From Streptomyces sp. WMMB 322 (GTDB lineage: Bacteria > Actinomycetota > Actinomycetes > Streptomycetales > Streptomycetaceae), in assembly GCF_900090145.1 (NCBI RefSeq), contig NZ_FMHI01000011.1:62001-126000 (forward strand): DNA of 64,000 bases. Reading direction: 5' to 3'. Positions 26,920-35,820 of the stretch are shown here, in pieces (within the stretch, counting starts at the first letter, position 1; every line of letters starts with the position of its first letter). The notes beneath the pieces are model-generated. The model was given only the letters and a program-made list of their open reading frames with translations. It was not told the origin of the DNA and did not search any database. The position numbers and the translations under genes were made by a program.

Positions 26920-28326
26920 TCAGCCGAGGAGTTGGCACAGACCGCGGGGGGTGTACTGCCCGTGCCCCGCGCGTCCTGTGTAGGTGCGCCTGTCGATCAC
27001 GGTCTCGCCGCGCGAGAGCACCGTCTCGACCTGACCGGTGATCTGCTTGCCCTCGTACGCCGAGTAGTCGACGTTCATGTGGTGCGTGTCGACGGAGAGC
27101 GTCTGCTGCGCCTGCGGGTCGTAGACGACGATGTCGGCGTCCGAACCGGGCTGCAGAGTGCCCTTCTTGGGATACAGCCCGAACATCCGGGCCGGTGTGG
27201 CGCACGCGATCTCGATCCAGCGGCGGCGCGAGATGTGGCCGTCGAGCACGGCCTGATGGAGCAGGTCCATCCGGTGTTCGACGCCCGGCATCCCGTTGGG
27301 GATCTTGGAGAAGTCGCCGCGGCCGAGTTCCTTCTGCCCGACGAAGCAGAACGGGCAGTGGTCGGTGGAGACGACCTGGAGGTCGTTGGTGCGCAGCCCC
27401 CGCCACAGCGCGGCCTGGTGCTCGCGCGGCCGCAGCGGCGTGGAGCACACGTACTTGGCGCCGCCGAAGTCCGGCTCGGCCAGGTTGTCCGTGGAGAGGA
27501 ACAGGTACTGCGGGCAGGTCTCGCCGAAGACCGGGAGGTCCTTGTCCCGGGCCGCGGCCAGTTCCGCGACGGCCTCCTCGGCCGAGACGTGCACGACGTA
27601 CAGCGGTGCACCCGCCACCCGCGCCAGCTGGATCGCCCGGTGGGTGGCTTCCGCCTCCAGCAGGGCCTTGCGCACCTCGCCGTGGTGGCGCGGGTCGGTC
27701 CGGCCGGCGGCCAGCGCCTGTTCGACGAGGACGTCGATGGCGATGCCGTTCTCGGCGTGCATCATCGTCAGGCCGCCGTTGGCGGCGGTGCGCTGCATGG
27801 CGCGCAGGATCTGCCCGTCGTCGCTGTAGAAGACGCCCGGGTAGGCCATGAACATCTTGAAGGAGGTGATGCCCTCCTCCACCAGCATGTCCATCTCCTT
27901 CAGCGTCCCCTGGTTCACATCGGAGAGAATCATGTGGAACGCGTAGTCGACGGCGCACTGGGAGTCGGCCTTGGCGTGCCAGCGGTCCAGGCCCTCACGA
28001 AGCGCGTGGCCCTTCGTCTGGATGGCGAAGTCGACGATGGTGGTCGTGCCGCCCCAGGCTGCGGCCCGGGTTCCGCTCTCGAAGTCGTCGGAGGAGAAGG
28101 TGCCGCCGAAGGGCATGTCCATGTGGGTGTGCGGGTCGACGCCGCCCGGGATGACGTACTTGCCGGTGGCGTCGATGGTGTGCTCCGCGCTCCAGCCCTC
28201 GGCGACGCTGCTTCCGGTGGCGGCGGTGGCGACGATCCTTCCGTCCTCGACGAGTACGTCCGCGTGCGTCTCGTCGGACGCGGTGATGACGAGCCCCCCG
28301 CGAACGACCGTACGTGAGTGCGTCAT
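26920..28326 (-). CDS. Dihydropyrimidinase (D-hydantoinase)
   Basis: A 468-residue amidohydrolase opening the ring of dihydrouracil/dihydrothymine or 5-substituted hydantoins. The binuclear zinc ligands are visible: HTH in GGVDPHTHMDMPF, the carbamylated Lys in SFKMFMAYPG, His in TMMHAENG and VVHVSAEEA, and Asp in STDHCPF. The ATG overlaps the aminotransferase stop (ATGA, 28323-28326). The product, an N-carbamoyl amino acid, is the substrate of the nitrilase-like enzyme encoded by the first gene of the operon. Confidence 0.93.
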   Translation of the reverse strand: MTHSRTVVRGGLVITASDETHADVLVEDGRIVATAATGSSVAEGWSAEHTIDATGKYVIPGGVDPHTHMDMPFGGTFSSDDFESGTRAAAWGGTTTIVDFAIQTKGHALREGLDRWHAKADSQCAVDYAFHMILSDVNQGTLKEMDMLVEEGITSFKMFMAYPGVFYSDDGQILRAMQRTAANGGLTMMHAENGIAIDVLVEQALAAGRTDPRHHGEVRKALLEAEATHRAIQLARVAGAPLYVVHVSAEEAVAELAAARDKDLPVFGETCPQYLFLSTDNLAEPDFGGAKYVCSTPLRPREHQAALWRGLRTNDLQVVSTDHCPFCFVGQKELGRGDFSKIPNGMPGVEHRMDLLHQAVLDGHISRRRWIEIACATPARMFGLYPKKGTLQPGSDADIVVYDPQAQQTLSVDTHHMNVDYSAYEGKQITGQVETVLSRGETVIDRRTYTGRAGHGQYTPRGLCQLLG

Positions 28327-29666
28327 TGCGAACTCTTCCCTCCCAGCTCGTTGTTGGCCGTGCGCAGGGCGCGTTCCAGGATTCCGGCGCCCTCCTCCGC
28401 CTCTGCGACGGTGAGACTCAGCGGCGGTGCGATGCGCAGCACGCTGCTCGTGGAGTGGCCGCCGCCCTTGCCGATGAGCAGACCTCCCTCCCGCGCCGCC
28501 TCCAGCACCAGCGAAGCCGCCTGAGGCGACGGGTCGCCGGTGTCCGGATCGACCAGTTCCACCCCGGCCATCAGGCCCCTGCCGCGCACCTCCCGTACGA
28601 CGTCCAGGCCGGCGGACGCGGCCCGAAGCCGCTCCATGAGCAGACCGCCGACGCGGCGCGCGTTGCCCTGAAGGTCGTGCTCCAGCAGGTAGTTGAGGTT
28701 GGCGTTGCCGGCGGCCATGGTGACGGGACTGCCGCCGAAGGTGGAGATGGAGTTGGCGGGAAGGCAGTTCATGACGTCGGCCCGTGTGACGACACCGCCG
28801 ATGGACATGCCGTTGCCGATGCCCTTGGCGAAGGTGAGCATGTCGGGCGGGCCGGCCCGGTCGTGGGCCTGCCAGCCCCAGAAGTGCTCGCCGGTGCGGC
28901 CCCAGCCCGTCTGCACCTCGTCGCTGATCCACAGGATGCCGCGCTTGTCGAGGACTTCGCGGAACGCGGCGAACAGGCCGTCGGGCGGGGAGGTGAACCC
29001 GCCGACGCCCTGCACCGGTTCGGCGATCAGAGCCGCCACGTCACCGCCGGTCTGGCCGAGCATGTCCTCCAGGTCCGCGGTGCAGGCCGCGATGAACTCC
29101 GCGTCGTCCAGCGCCGCGTAGGGACCGCGGGTGCGAACGCCTCCGTGCACGTAGAGCGTCTGGAGGGGCGAGAGGCTCGTGGGCGACCATGCGCGGTTGC
29201 CCGTGATGCCGATCGCCGAGAAGGAACGGCCGTGGTAGCTGTTGCGCAGCGCGAGGATCTGGTTGGAGCGGCGGTAGGTGGTGGCCAGCAGCAGTGCCGT
29301 GTCGTTGGCCTCGGTGCCGGAGGTGGTGAAGAAGACACGGGCGTCGGGAATCCCGGACAGGGCGGCGATGCGTTCGGCCAGCTCCACCATGGGCCGGTCG
29401 AGGTAGAGGCTGGAGGTGTGCAGGATGCGCCCCGCCTGCTCGCTGACGGCCTTGGTGACCTCCGGCAGGGCGTGGGCCGTCATCGTGGTGAGGATGCCGC
29501 CGAAGAAGTCGAGGTAGCGGTTGCCCTCGCCGTCCCAGACGTACCGTCCCTCACCGTGGGTGATCTCCATCGGCTCGTCGTAGTACAGCGCAAGCCAGTC
29601 GGGCATGACGGCGCGGTGACGCCGAAGGAGCGCCTCGGCCGGTCCGGCGGTGTGGTGGGTGCTCAT
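28323..29666 (-). CDS. Class III aminotransferase (beta-alanine/omega-amino acid type)
   Basis: A 447-residue PLP-dependent class III transaminase. The cofactor region includes FTTSGTEANDTAL, SYHGRSFSAIG, ISDEVQTGWGRTGEHFWGW and the Schiff-base Lys in FAKGIGNGMSIGG. In this operon it most probably transaminates beta-alanine or 3-aminoisobutyrate released from the pyrimidine ring. Its start overlaps the upstream gene by one base (TGATG at 29664-29668). Confidence 0.9.
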   Translation of the reverse strand: MSTHHTAGPAEALLRRHRAVMPDWLALYYDEPMEITHGEGRYVWDGEGNRYLDFFGGILTTMTAHALPEVTKAVSEQAGRILHTSSLYLDRPMVELAERIAALSGIPDARVFFTTSGTEANDTALLLATTYRRSNQILALRNSYHGRSFSAIGITGNRAWSPTSLSPLQTLYVHGGVRTRGPYAALDDAEFIAACTADLEDMLGQTGGDVAALIAEPVQGVGGFTSPPDGLFAAFREVLDKRGILWISDEVQTGWGRTGEHFWGWQAHDRAGPPDMLTFAKGIGNGMSIGGVVTRADVMNCLPANSISTFGGSPVTMAAGNANLNYLLEHDLQGNARRVGGLLMERLRAASAGLDVVREVRGRGLMAGVELVDPDTGDPSPQAASLVLEAAREGGLLIGKGGGHSTSSVLRIAPPLSLTVAEAEEGAGILERALRTANNELGGKSSQ

Positions 29667-30508
29667 CAGGGCTGCACCAGTCCGTCGTAGGCGTCGGGGC
29701 GGCGGTCCCGGTAGAAGGCCCACTGCCGGCGCACCTCTTCGATCATCCCGAAGTCGAGGTCGCGGACGAGGAGTTCCTCTTCCTTGTCGCTCGCGACGTC
29801 GCCGACGAACTGGCCGCGCGGGTCGACGAAGTAGCTCGTGCCGTAGAAGTCGTTGTCGCCGTACTCCTCGGTGCCGACCCGGTTGATGGCGGCGATGAAG
29901 TATTCGTTGGCGACTGCGGCGGCGGGCTGTTCCAGCTGCCACAGGTAGGAGGACAGCCCCCGGTGCGTGGCCGAGGGGTTGTAGACGAGCTGGGCGCCCT
30001 CCAGGCCGAGGGCTCGCCAGCCCTCGGGGAAGTGACGGTCGTAGCAGATGTAGACGCCGACCTTGCCCACGGCCGTGTCGAAGACGGGCCAGCCCACGTT
30101 GCCCGGCTTGAAGTAGAACTTCTCCCAGAATCCCTTTACCTGGGGAATGTGGTGCTTGCGGTACTTGCCGAGGTAGGTGCCGTCGGCGTCGATGACCGCT
30201 GCGGTGTTGAAATAGAAGCCCGACTGCTCCTTCTCGAAGACCGGGACGACGACGACCATTCCCGTCTCCCGTGCGAGCTCCTGCATCCGCCGCACCGTCG
30301 GGCCGTCCGGCACGGGCTCGGCCCACTTGTAGTGCTCGGCGTCCTGCACCTGGCAGAAGTACGGGGCGTTGAAGACCTCTTGGAACCCGATGACCTCGGC
30401 ACCCTGCCGGGCCGCCTCGCGTGCGTGCCGCTCATGCTTCTCGATCATCGATTCCGTGTCGCCTGTCCAGGTCGCCTGCACGAGGGCGGCGCGCACAACA
30501 TCGGGCAT
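29666..30508 (-). CDS. Nitrilase-fold N-carbamoyl amidohydrolase (beta-ureidopropionase type)
   Basis: A 280-residue nitrilase-superfamily hydrolase with the catalytic Glu in GFQEVFNAPYF, Lys in LGKYRKHHIP and Cys in YICYDRHFPEGWRALG. It should hydrolyse N-carbamoyl-beta-alanine to beta-alanine, CO2 and ammonia. AAAGGAG lies 6 nt before the ATG at 30508; an in-frame ATG at 30559 is less likely. It is the first gene of the operon (amidohydrolase, aminotransferase, dihydropyrimidinase, LLM oxidoreductase, then permease). Confidence 0.92.
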   Translation of the reverse strand: MPDVVRAALVQATWTGDTESMIEKHERHAREAARQGAEVIGFQEVFNAPYFCQVQDAEHYKWAEPVPDGPTVRRMQELARETGMVVVVPVFEKEQSGFYFNTAAVIDADGTYLGKYRKHHIPQVKGFWEKFYFKPGNVGWPVFDTAVGKVGVYICYDRHFPEGWRALGLEGAQLVYNPSATHRGLSSYLWQLEQPAAAVANEYFIAAINRVGTEEYGDNDFYGTSYFVDPRGQFVGDVASDKEEELLVRDLDFGMIEEVRRQWAFYRDRRPDAYDGLVQP

Positions 30509-30571
30509 GAGCAGCTCCTTTGCCGGGAGGTCAAGGCCGTTCGACACGCGTAGATCCACGTGAGAATGTGA

Positions 30572-30600
30572 CGGTAGGTCGGGTCACGCACGGTGGCAAG
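30572..30600 (-). promoter_or_regulatory. Possible promoter of the pyrimidine-catabolic operon
   Basis: On the minus strand TTGCCA (30600-30595) is followed after 17 nt by TACCGT (30577-30572), about 64 bp before the first ATG. Matches to consensus are partial. Confidence 0.25.
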
Positions 30601-30735
30601 GGCATCTGCGCCAGGTCGCCCGAACGATCACGCTTCCCGCTGACGCGAGACATACCGGTCCGCGAAGCCCCGCACGCCCGGCCACCAGGCACAACCGTCG
30701 GCGAGGAGCCGCGCGCGGCAGCCCGGGCCGCCCGG

Positions 30736-32193
30736 TCACACCGCTCCCGGCACGCCCGGAACTCCCGCGGCCCGGAGAGCGTCGGCGACCCTGCGGCGGT
30801 GCTCCGGGGACAGCGTCCCTGCCGCGTCCAGGACGAGAGGGACGAGCACCGAGGGAGCGGCAGGCGCCGCCGCAGCGGCGGACACCGCGGGGGCGGCGGA
30901 CACCACCTCGGCGGCTCCCGACGGTGAGCGGGCACGGATCACGGCGGCCAGCAACTCCACGGCCCCGCTCTCCCGCCCCGCCCGGTGCAGGGCCAGTGCG
31001 GCCTCGGCGACCTCCTGCGGCGGCCGGTGAGCGCCCTGGCGCAGCAGCCGTGCACCGTCCTCCGTGCGGCCCAGGGAGCAGAGCGCACCGGCAGCGGCGG
31101 CGAAGGCGCCGGCGGGCAGCGCAGCGGCCTCCCACAGCAGAATCCCCGCGTCCGACGTCATGCCGCGGCGGTGCAACTCCTCGACCAGCACGGCGAATCG
31201 GAGCGGCTGCCGGCCCGCGGCCTCGCACAGCAGGGCGTGCGCCTCGCCGCCGCTTCCCGCACGCCGCAGGTGCGTCAGCCGCGCGGCGGTCTCCGCCTCG
31301 GCCGCCCGCGCCTCGGCGACCTCCTCGGGGGCGGGTACGGCCGCGGCGGGGCGCCGCACCGCCCCGGCGAACCGGGCGCCGCGCGGCGGCGGTTCACCTG
31401 CGGCGGCGGCACCGGCGTTCCCGGCGACGGGCGTGACGAGGTCGGGCGACGGTGCGCCGGGCGGCACGATCGCGGCGGGCCCGGCGGCGTCCGCCGCGGC
31501 GAGGGGCGCCCCGGCGAAGCGCGAACCGCCCGTGCGGGCGCGCCTGTTGGGGTGCGCGGGGATGTTCGGAGCGGGAGCGGAAGCAGGCCCGTGGTGCTCC
31601 GGCGCGACGGCCCGCTCGGTCTCGTCCCGCTCGGCCTCGTTTCGCTCTGCCTCGTTTCGCTCTGCCTCGTCCCGCTCGGCCGGACCCTCCCGCGTGGAAG
31701 CGCCGAGAGCGGCGTGACGGGCACGCAGCTCCGCACGGCGCGACTCGGTCCGCGCGAGATGGTCCAGCGCCCACGCCAACTCGGGGCCGCCGTCCGCCTC
31801 CAGTGCCCGTACGCGCGCCGCCGCCTCGGCCGACTCCCCCTCCAGCACGGCGAGCCGGCTCCGCAGCGCGGGCGCGCCGCCGGCCCAGACGTCGTACGCG
31901 GCGGTGGCCGCGGCGTGCAGCCTCAGCAGGCGTTCCTCCGCCCGCCGCGCCGGACCGGTCCCGTACAGGCGTGTGAAGTCCTCCAGCAGCGAGGCCACGA
32001 CGTCCCACGGGGGAACCTCGCGGCCCGCCAGGCAGTCCCGCAGACCCTGCGGGTCGTGCGCGGCGAAGACGGCGTACCAGCCGGCAGCCGCGTCCAACCG
32101 CCCGGCCAGCGCGGCCAGTTCGGCGGCGTATTCACCAACCGGCTCCAGGGGCGGCCGGGCGGTCGCCGCAGACACATCTGCCATGCCCGGCAT
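30736..32193 (-). CDS. Ala-rich protein of unknown function with charged repeats
   Basis: A 485-residue, Ala/Arg/Glu-rich, probably cytoplasmic protein. The first 90 residues include a degenerate helix-turn-helix-like stretch (LRDCLAGREVPPWDVVASLLEDF) as in Streptomyces proteins with a reduced XRE domain. A charged pentad repeat (AERDE/AERNE, four copies) lies near residue 175. A Pro-rich linker carries two RFAGA motifs, and the C-terminal half is helical (LCEAAGRQPLRFAVLVEELHRRGM), reminiscent of TPR-type repeats. Function is unknown. The start at 32193 is uncertain by three codons. Confidence 0.6.
   Translation of the reverse strand: MPGMADVSAATARPPLEPVGEYAAELAALAGRLDAAAGWYAVFAAHDPQGLRDCLAGREVPPWDVVASLLEDFTRLYGTGPARRAEERLLRLHAAATAAYDVWAGGAPALRSRLAVLEGESAEAAARVRALEADGGPELAWALDHLARTESRRAELRARHAALGASTREGPAERDEAERNEAERNEAERDETERAVAPEHHGPASAPAPNIPAHPNRRARTGGSRFAGAPLAAADAAGPAAIVPPGAPSPDLVTPVAGNAGAAAAGEPPPRGARFAGAVRRPAAAVPAPEEVAEARAAEAETAARLTHLRRAGSGGEAHALLCEAAGRQPLRFAVLVEELHRRGMTSDAGILLWEAAALPAGAFAAAAGALCSLGRTEDGARLLRQGAHRPPQEVAEAALALHRAGRESGAVELLAAVIRARSPSGAAEVVSAAPAVSAAAAAPAAPSVLVPLVLDAAGTLSPEHRRRVADALRAAGVPGVPGAV
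31621..31680 (-). repeat. Coding tandem repeat, four 15-bp units
   Basis: Four 15-bp units (plus-strand CTCGTCCCGCTCGGC or CTCGTTTCGCTCTGC) in order A-B-B-A encode the AERDE/AERNE pentads of the Ala-rich protein. The in-frame period allows slippage without frameshift. Confidence 0.8.
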
Positions 32194-32196
32194 TGC

Positions 32197-32221
32197 ACAC
32201 CCGCCGTGTTACAGCGGGTGT
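32197..32221. other. 8-bp inverted repeat upstream of the Ala-rich gene
   Basis: ACACCCGC and GCGGGTGT flank a 9-nt loop starting 4 bp from the ATG at 32193. It could be an operator or a hairpin near the ribosome-binding site of the Ala-rich gene. Confidence 0.35.
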
Positions 32222-32277
32222 ATCCGGGATGCTACGGGCAGTTTTCGTGCCGCTCCCGGCCCGCTCCCGGCGACCGT

Positions 32278-32311
32278 CAGGAGCGGGACGGACTGCCCTG
32301 TCCCGCTCCTG
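32278..32311 (-). terminator. Strong hairpin terminator of the secreted gamma-glutamyltransferase
   Basis: CAGGAGCGGGAC (32278-32289) pairs perfectly with GTCCCGCTCCTG (32300-32311) around a 10-nt loop, 26 bp past the stop. No T-run follows. Confidence 0.65.
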
Positions 32312-32336
32312 ACGTCCCCGGCGTCGAGGGGCGCCG

Positions 32337-34163
32337 CTACTTCGAGGGGCGCACCACCATCGCCGAGCCGCCGCCGCGCCGCTCCTCCTCCGCCGCGGCG
32401 AGCCACCGTCCGCCGGGCAGCTGCTGCACTGCGGTGGCCGCGCCGATCTCGTCGACCCTGGTGAAGGAGTGGCCGAGATCCTCCAGCCGGGGCCGCACGC
32501 CGCTGTTCCACAACTCGGGCTCGATCTCGGTCTTCGCCGCGTTGCGCTGGCTGGCGCGGGGCGCGTTGAGCGCCTTGTCCAGCGGCATGCCCCGGTCCAC
32601 GTGGTTGATCATGCTCTGGAGCACGGTGGTGATGATCGTGGCACCGCCGGGCGAGCCGAGAGCGAAGGCCGGCTTGCCGTCCTCCAGCACGATCGTCGGG
32701 GACATGGACGAACGCGGACGCTTGCCCGGGCCCGGCAGGTTCGGGTCGTGCACGTCCGGGTCGGCGGGCTCGAACGAGAAGTCCGTCAGCTCGTTGTTGA
32801 GCAGGAAGCCCCGCCCGGGGACGGTGATGCCGCTGCCGCCGGTCTGCTCGATCGTCAGCGTGTAGGAGACGACGTTGCCCCACTTGTCGGCCGTCGTCAG
32901 GTGCGTCGTGCTCTCGCCCTCGTACGTCGTCGGCGCGGCCTCGTCGCCGGAGCCGCACTCCTCCGGGTCGCGCGGGTCTCCGGGCGCCACCGGGCTCTCG
33001 AGCACCTTGTCGTCCTTGATGAGGCACGCACGTGAGTCGGCGAAGCGCTGCGAGAGCAGTTCCTTCGTGGGCACGTCCTCCGCCGACGGGTCCCCGACCC
33101 AGCGTCCGCGGTCGGCGAAGGCGACGCGGCTGGCCTCGATGTAGCGGTGCAGCAGCTTCTTCTCGCCGAGCTTGCTCAGATCGCCGCCTTCGAGGATGTT
33201 CAGGGCCTCGCCGACGGTGGTCCCGCCGGAGGAGGAGGGCGCCATGCCGAAGACGTCGAGACCGCGGTACCGGGTGTGCGACGGCGCCTGCTTCTTGACC
33301 TCGTACGCCTTGAGGTCCTCACGTGTCAGGTCGCCCTTGCGGACCTTCTCCCCGCTGCCGGGCTCGACCGGCGGCTTGCGCACCGTCTCGACGATGTCGT
33401 CGGCGATAGCCCCGTCGTAGAGCTGCCCCGTGCCCTTGCGGGCGATCGCCTTGTAGGTGCGGGCGAGGTCCGGGTTGCGCAGGGTGCTGCCCGTCTCCGG
33501 CAGTTCGCCGCCGGGCATGAACAGCTCGACCGTGTCGGGGAACTTGCGGAAGCGCTCCTCGTTGTCGGCGGTCTGCTGCCGGAAGGTCTCATCGACGGTG
33601 AAGCCCTCGCGCGCCAGCTTCTCGGCGGGGGCGAGCACCTTGCCGAGGGGCTTCGTGCCCCACTTGCCGAGGGCCTTCTCCCATGTGGCGGGCGTGCCGG
33701 GGGTGCCCACGCTCAGGCCGCTGGTGACGGCCTCGTCGAACGGTATGGCCTCGCCGTTCTCCTGAAAGAGCTTCTCGTCGGCGCTCTTCGGGGCGGTCTC
33801 GCGGCCGTCGAGCGTACGGATCTTCCCGTCCGCCGCGTTGTAGGAGACGAAGTACCCGCCTCCGCCGAGACCTGCCGAGTACGGCTCGGTGACGCCGAGG
33901 GCGGCAGCCGTGGCCACCGCGGCGTCGACGGCGTTGCCGCCCTGCCTGAGCACCTTGATGCCCGCCGCGGACGCGTCCGCATCCACGCTGGAGACGGCGC
34001 CGCCGTAGCCGACGGCGACCGGCTTCTTCGACGGCTCGTGCCCCGCGTCCGGACCGCTTCCGGTGAGGGCGGGTGCTGCCGCCGCACCCACCGTGGCGAC
34101 GGCCGCGGTGGCGGTGATCACGGCGATCAGTCTGACGGAACGGCGGTTGGTCATACGCCGCAT
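32337..34163 (-). CDS. ggt: Secreted gamma-glutamyltransferase
   Basis: A 608-residue gamma-glutamyltranspeptidase precursor. A Sec signal peptide with a basic start (MRRMTNRRSVR) and an Ala-rich core ends near residue 33. The nucleophile region STTHLTTADKWGN places the catalytic Thr near residue 419, where autocleavage makes large and small subunits. GSPGGATI and PRSSMSPTIVL are the small-subunit signature blocks. It should cleave glutathione and other gamma-glutamyl compounds outside the cell. AGGAGG lies 5 nt before the ATG. It stands alone, unlike the cytosolic paralogue in the importer operon. Confidence 0.93.
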   Translation of the reverse strand: MRRMTNRRSVRLIAVITATAAVATVGAAAAPALTGSGPDAGHEPSKKPVAVGYGGAVSSVDADASAAGIKVLRQGGNAVDAAVATAAALGVTEPYSAGLGGGGYFVSYNAADGKIRTLDGRETAPKSADEKLFQENGEAIPFDEAVTSGLSVGTPGTPATWEKALGKWGTKPLGKVLAPAEKLAREGFTVDETFRQQTADNEERFRKFPDTVELFMPGGELPETGSTLRNPDLARTYKAIARKGTGQLYDGAIADDIVETVRKPPVEPGSGEKVRKGDLTREDLKAYEVKKQAPSHTRYRGLDVFGMAPSSSGGTTVGEALNILEGGDLSKLGEKKLLHRYIEASRVAFADRGRWVGDPSAEDVPTKELLSQRFADSRACLIKDDKVLESPVAPGDPRDPEECGSGDEAAPTTYEGESTTHLTTADKWGNVVSYTLTIEQTGGSGITVPGRGFLLNNELTDFSFEPADPDVHDPNLPGPGKRPRSSMSPTIVLEDGKPAFALGSPGGATIITTVLQSMINHVDRGMPLDKALNAPRASQRNAAKTEIEPELWNSGVRPRLEDLGHSFTRVDEIGAATAVQQLPGGRWLAAAEEERRGGGSAMVVRPSK

Positions 34164-34312
34164 GGGAGCCTCCTGACGGGACGGGTCAGCGAAGACTAGC
34201 CCGCCGCCGAAGTCGCGTCAGCACCGGTGCGGGGCTGACCCCGCCGCTCTCGCTGCGCAGATCCCGCCGACCCCGCTGCGCCCCGTCCGTCTGCGCAGTA
34301 CGCTCCGGCTCC

Positions 34313-35095
34313 ATGACGCAGAACCTGCCTGCCCTTGTGCTGGGTGCCGTCGCGGTGGCCCTCGCCATCGCCCTGGGCTGGTTCGCGCGCACCTTTCTGT
34401 GGCGGCGCGGACTCGACCGCAAGCAGCGGTTCTTCGGCCTGCCGCAGCACTCCGAGTGCCTCATGGTGGTCAACCGGGACGCCGCCACCGCCGAGTGGTC
34501 CGTCATCCGCAACGACGTCTTCGCGCTGCTCGAGCTGTCCGCCGTCGTCAAGGAGTGCGGAGCGAACGCCGACGTCATATCCCACGACATGGCGCAGCAG
34601 GGCTTCGGCGAGCGCACCGAGTTCTGCATCGGCGGGCCCGTCTCGAACCGGCGCATGGCAGCTCATCTGCAGTCCCTGCTGCCGGGTGTACGCATCGACA
34701 CCGAGACCGGCAACAGCCCGGACAGGGGCGCCTTCACCATCGGCGGCGAGCGTCATCTCCTGGAGCCCGGCGTGCGCGAGCACGTGCTCCTCGCGCGGCT
34801 CACCGCCGGGCAGGGCGACACCGCGCGACCCGTGTTCCTCGTCTGCGGCCAGCGCTCCGTCACCCACCAGGCCGCGGCCCGTCATCTGGCCCGGCACCAC
34901 GACCAGCTGACGCGCAAGTACGGGGCGAACGGGAACTTCTGCGTGCTGCTGCGCGTCGTCAACTCCCAGGCGTACGGGGCGGACGTCGTCGAGCTCGTCG
35001 CCGACGTCACCCGCGCCGCGACGGCGCCGCCACCCACGTCGTCGGCCGACCCCGACGCAGGCGGGCGCCGCGGCGGCCACCGGGCGAAGAGCTGA
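34313..35095 (+). CDS. Membrane-anchored protein of unknown function
   Basis: A 260-residue protein with one N-terminal membrane segment (about residues 5-24) followed by the positive-charge cluster RTFLWRRGLDRKQR, so the bulk is probably cytoplasmic. The globular part has alternating strands and helices (CLMVVNRDAATAEWSVIRND, RPVFLVCGQRS, NFCVLLRVVNSQAYG) and ends in a disordered Pro/Ser/Gly/Arg tail. No known motif was recognised. It is monocistronic, convergent with the DUF6278-like gene. Confidence 0.65.
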   Translation: MTQNLPALVLGAVAVALAIALGWFARTFLWRRGLDRKQRFFGLPQHSECLMVVNRDAATAEWSVIRNDVFALLELSAVVKECGANADVISHDMAQQGFGERTEFCIGGPVSNRRMAAHLQSLLPGVRIDTETGNSPDRGAFTIGGERHLLEPGVREHVLLARLTAGQGDTARPVFLVCGQRSVTHQAAARHLARHHDQLTRKYGANGNFCVLLRVVNSQAYGADVVELVADVTRAATAPPPTSSADPDAGGRRGGHRAKS

Positions 35096-35164
35096 CCACA
35101 CGGACCGCCCTGCCTGCACACCCGCACGGCCCGCCCCTCCTCGAGCCGGCTCGGGCGACGCCCG

Positions 35165-35179
35165 GCCCGCGCTGCGGGC
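35165..35179. terminator. Candidate bidirectional terminator
   Basis: GCCCGC and GCGGGC form a 6-bp stem with a 3-nt loop between two convergent genes. A palindrome CGAGCCGGCTCG lies just upstream. Moderate only. Confidence 0.3.
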
Positions 35180-35623
35180 TCACGACTCGGAGAACTCCGC
35201 ATACAGCTGCGACAGCTCCGGCGTGCCCGTCTCCGCCCACGAAGCCCCCTCCTCCAGGACGTCCAGCTCCCGGCCCGAACCGAGCCGCACCACCGGCTGA
35301 CCGTCCGGCCGCAGCCGCCACCGGGCGCCCGGCACGGTCCGTACGAGTACCGTCCCCAGGTACAGGCCGGCGTCGCTGCCGAGCCAGGGAGTGATCTCCG
35401 GGTCGTCCCGCCAGCGCGGCAGCAACTGGTCCAGGGCGGCCAACGACTCGACGGAGTCGTCGAGTTCGACTCCCGCGTCCCCCGCCTGGTCCCGCAGCAG
35501 TTCGCATTCCGACAGCAGCTGCGCGGCACCCTCCGGGTCCTCGCCGGACACCGCGTCCGCGACCGAGGCGTTCTGCGCGTCGCCGTGCCTCTTACGCCAG
35601 TTGTCCAGGAAGGGGATGTTCAT
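35180..35623 (-). CDS. DUF6278-like protein of unknown function
   Basis: A 147-residue protein starting MNIPFLDNWRKRHG. It contains a conserved central block (LLSECELLRDQAGDAGVELD, LPRWRDDPEITPWLG, DAGLYLGTVLVRTVPGARW) known to me from a streptomycete family of unknown function, probably DUF6278. It looks cytoplasmic. No clear ribosome-binding site precedes the ATG, so the start is inferred from the family N-terminus. Confidence 0.7.
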   Translation of the reverse strand: MNIPFLDNWRKRHGDAQNASVADAVSGEDPEGAAQLLSECELLRDQAGDAGVELDDSVESLAALDQLLPRWRDDPEITPWLGSDAGLYLGTVLVRTVPGARWRLRPDGQPVVRLGSGRELDVLEEGASWAETGTPELSQLYAEFSES

Positions 35624-35720
35624 ACGGTTCAGGGTGTCATTCCCCCATGGGCGAGCACCACAGGCACGCTGTGCATCGGCAGGCGTGCCGAAAAAACGGT
35701 CGGTGTCCCGACTGGACACC

Positions 35721-35749
35721 TTGACGCCGCTTTGCCGTCTCTCTACCTT
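35721..35749 (+). promoter_or_regulatory. Putative promoter of the GDSL esterase gene
   Basis: TTGACG (35721-35726), a 17-nt spacer and TACCTT (35744-35749) form a good vegetative-type promoter, predicting transcription from about 35756 and a leader of about 65 nt. Confidence 0.45.
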
Positions 35750-35820
35750 CACCGGGCCTCGGTCGAATCGGGGCGCGCGGAAAGGGTGTTGGTGCCGGAC
35801 GAAGAGAGAGGACCGTCGGC

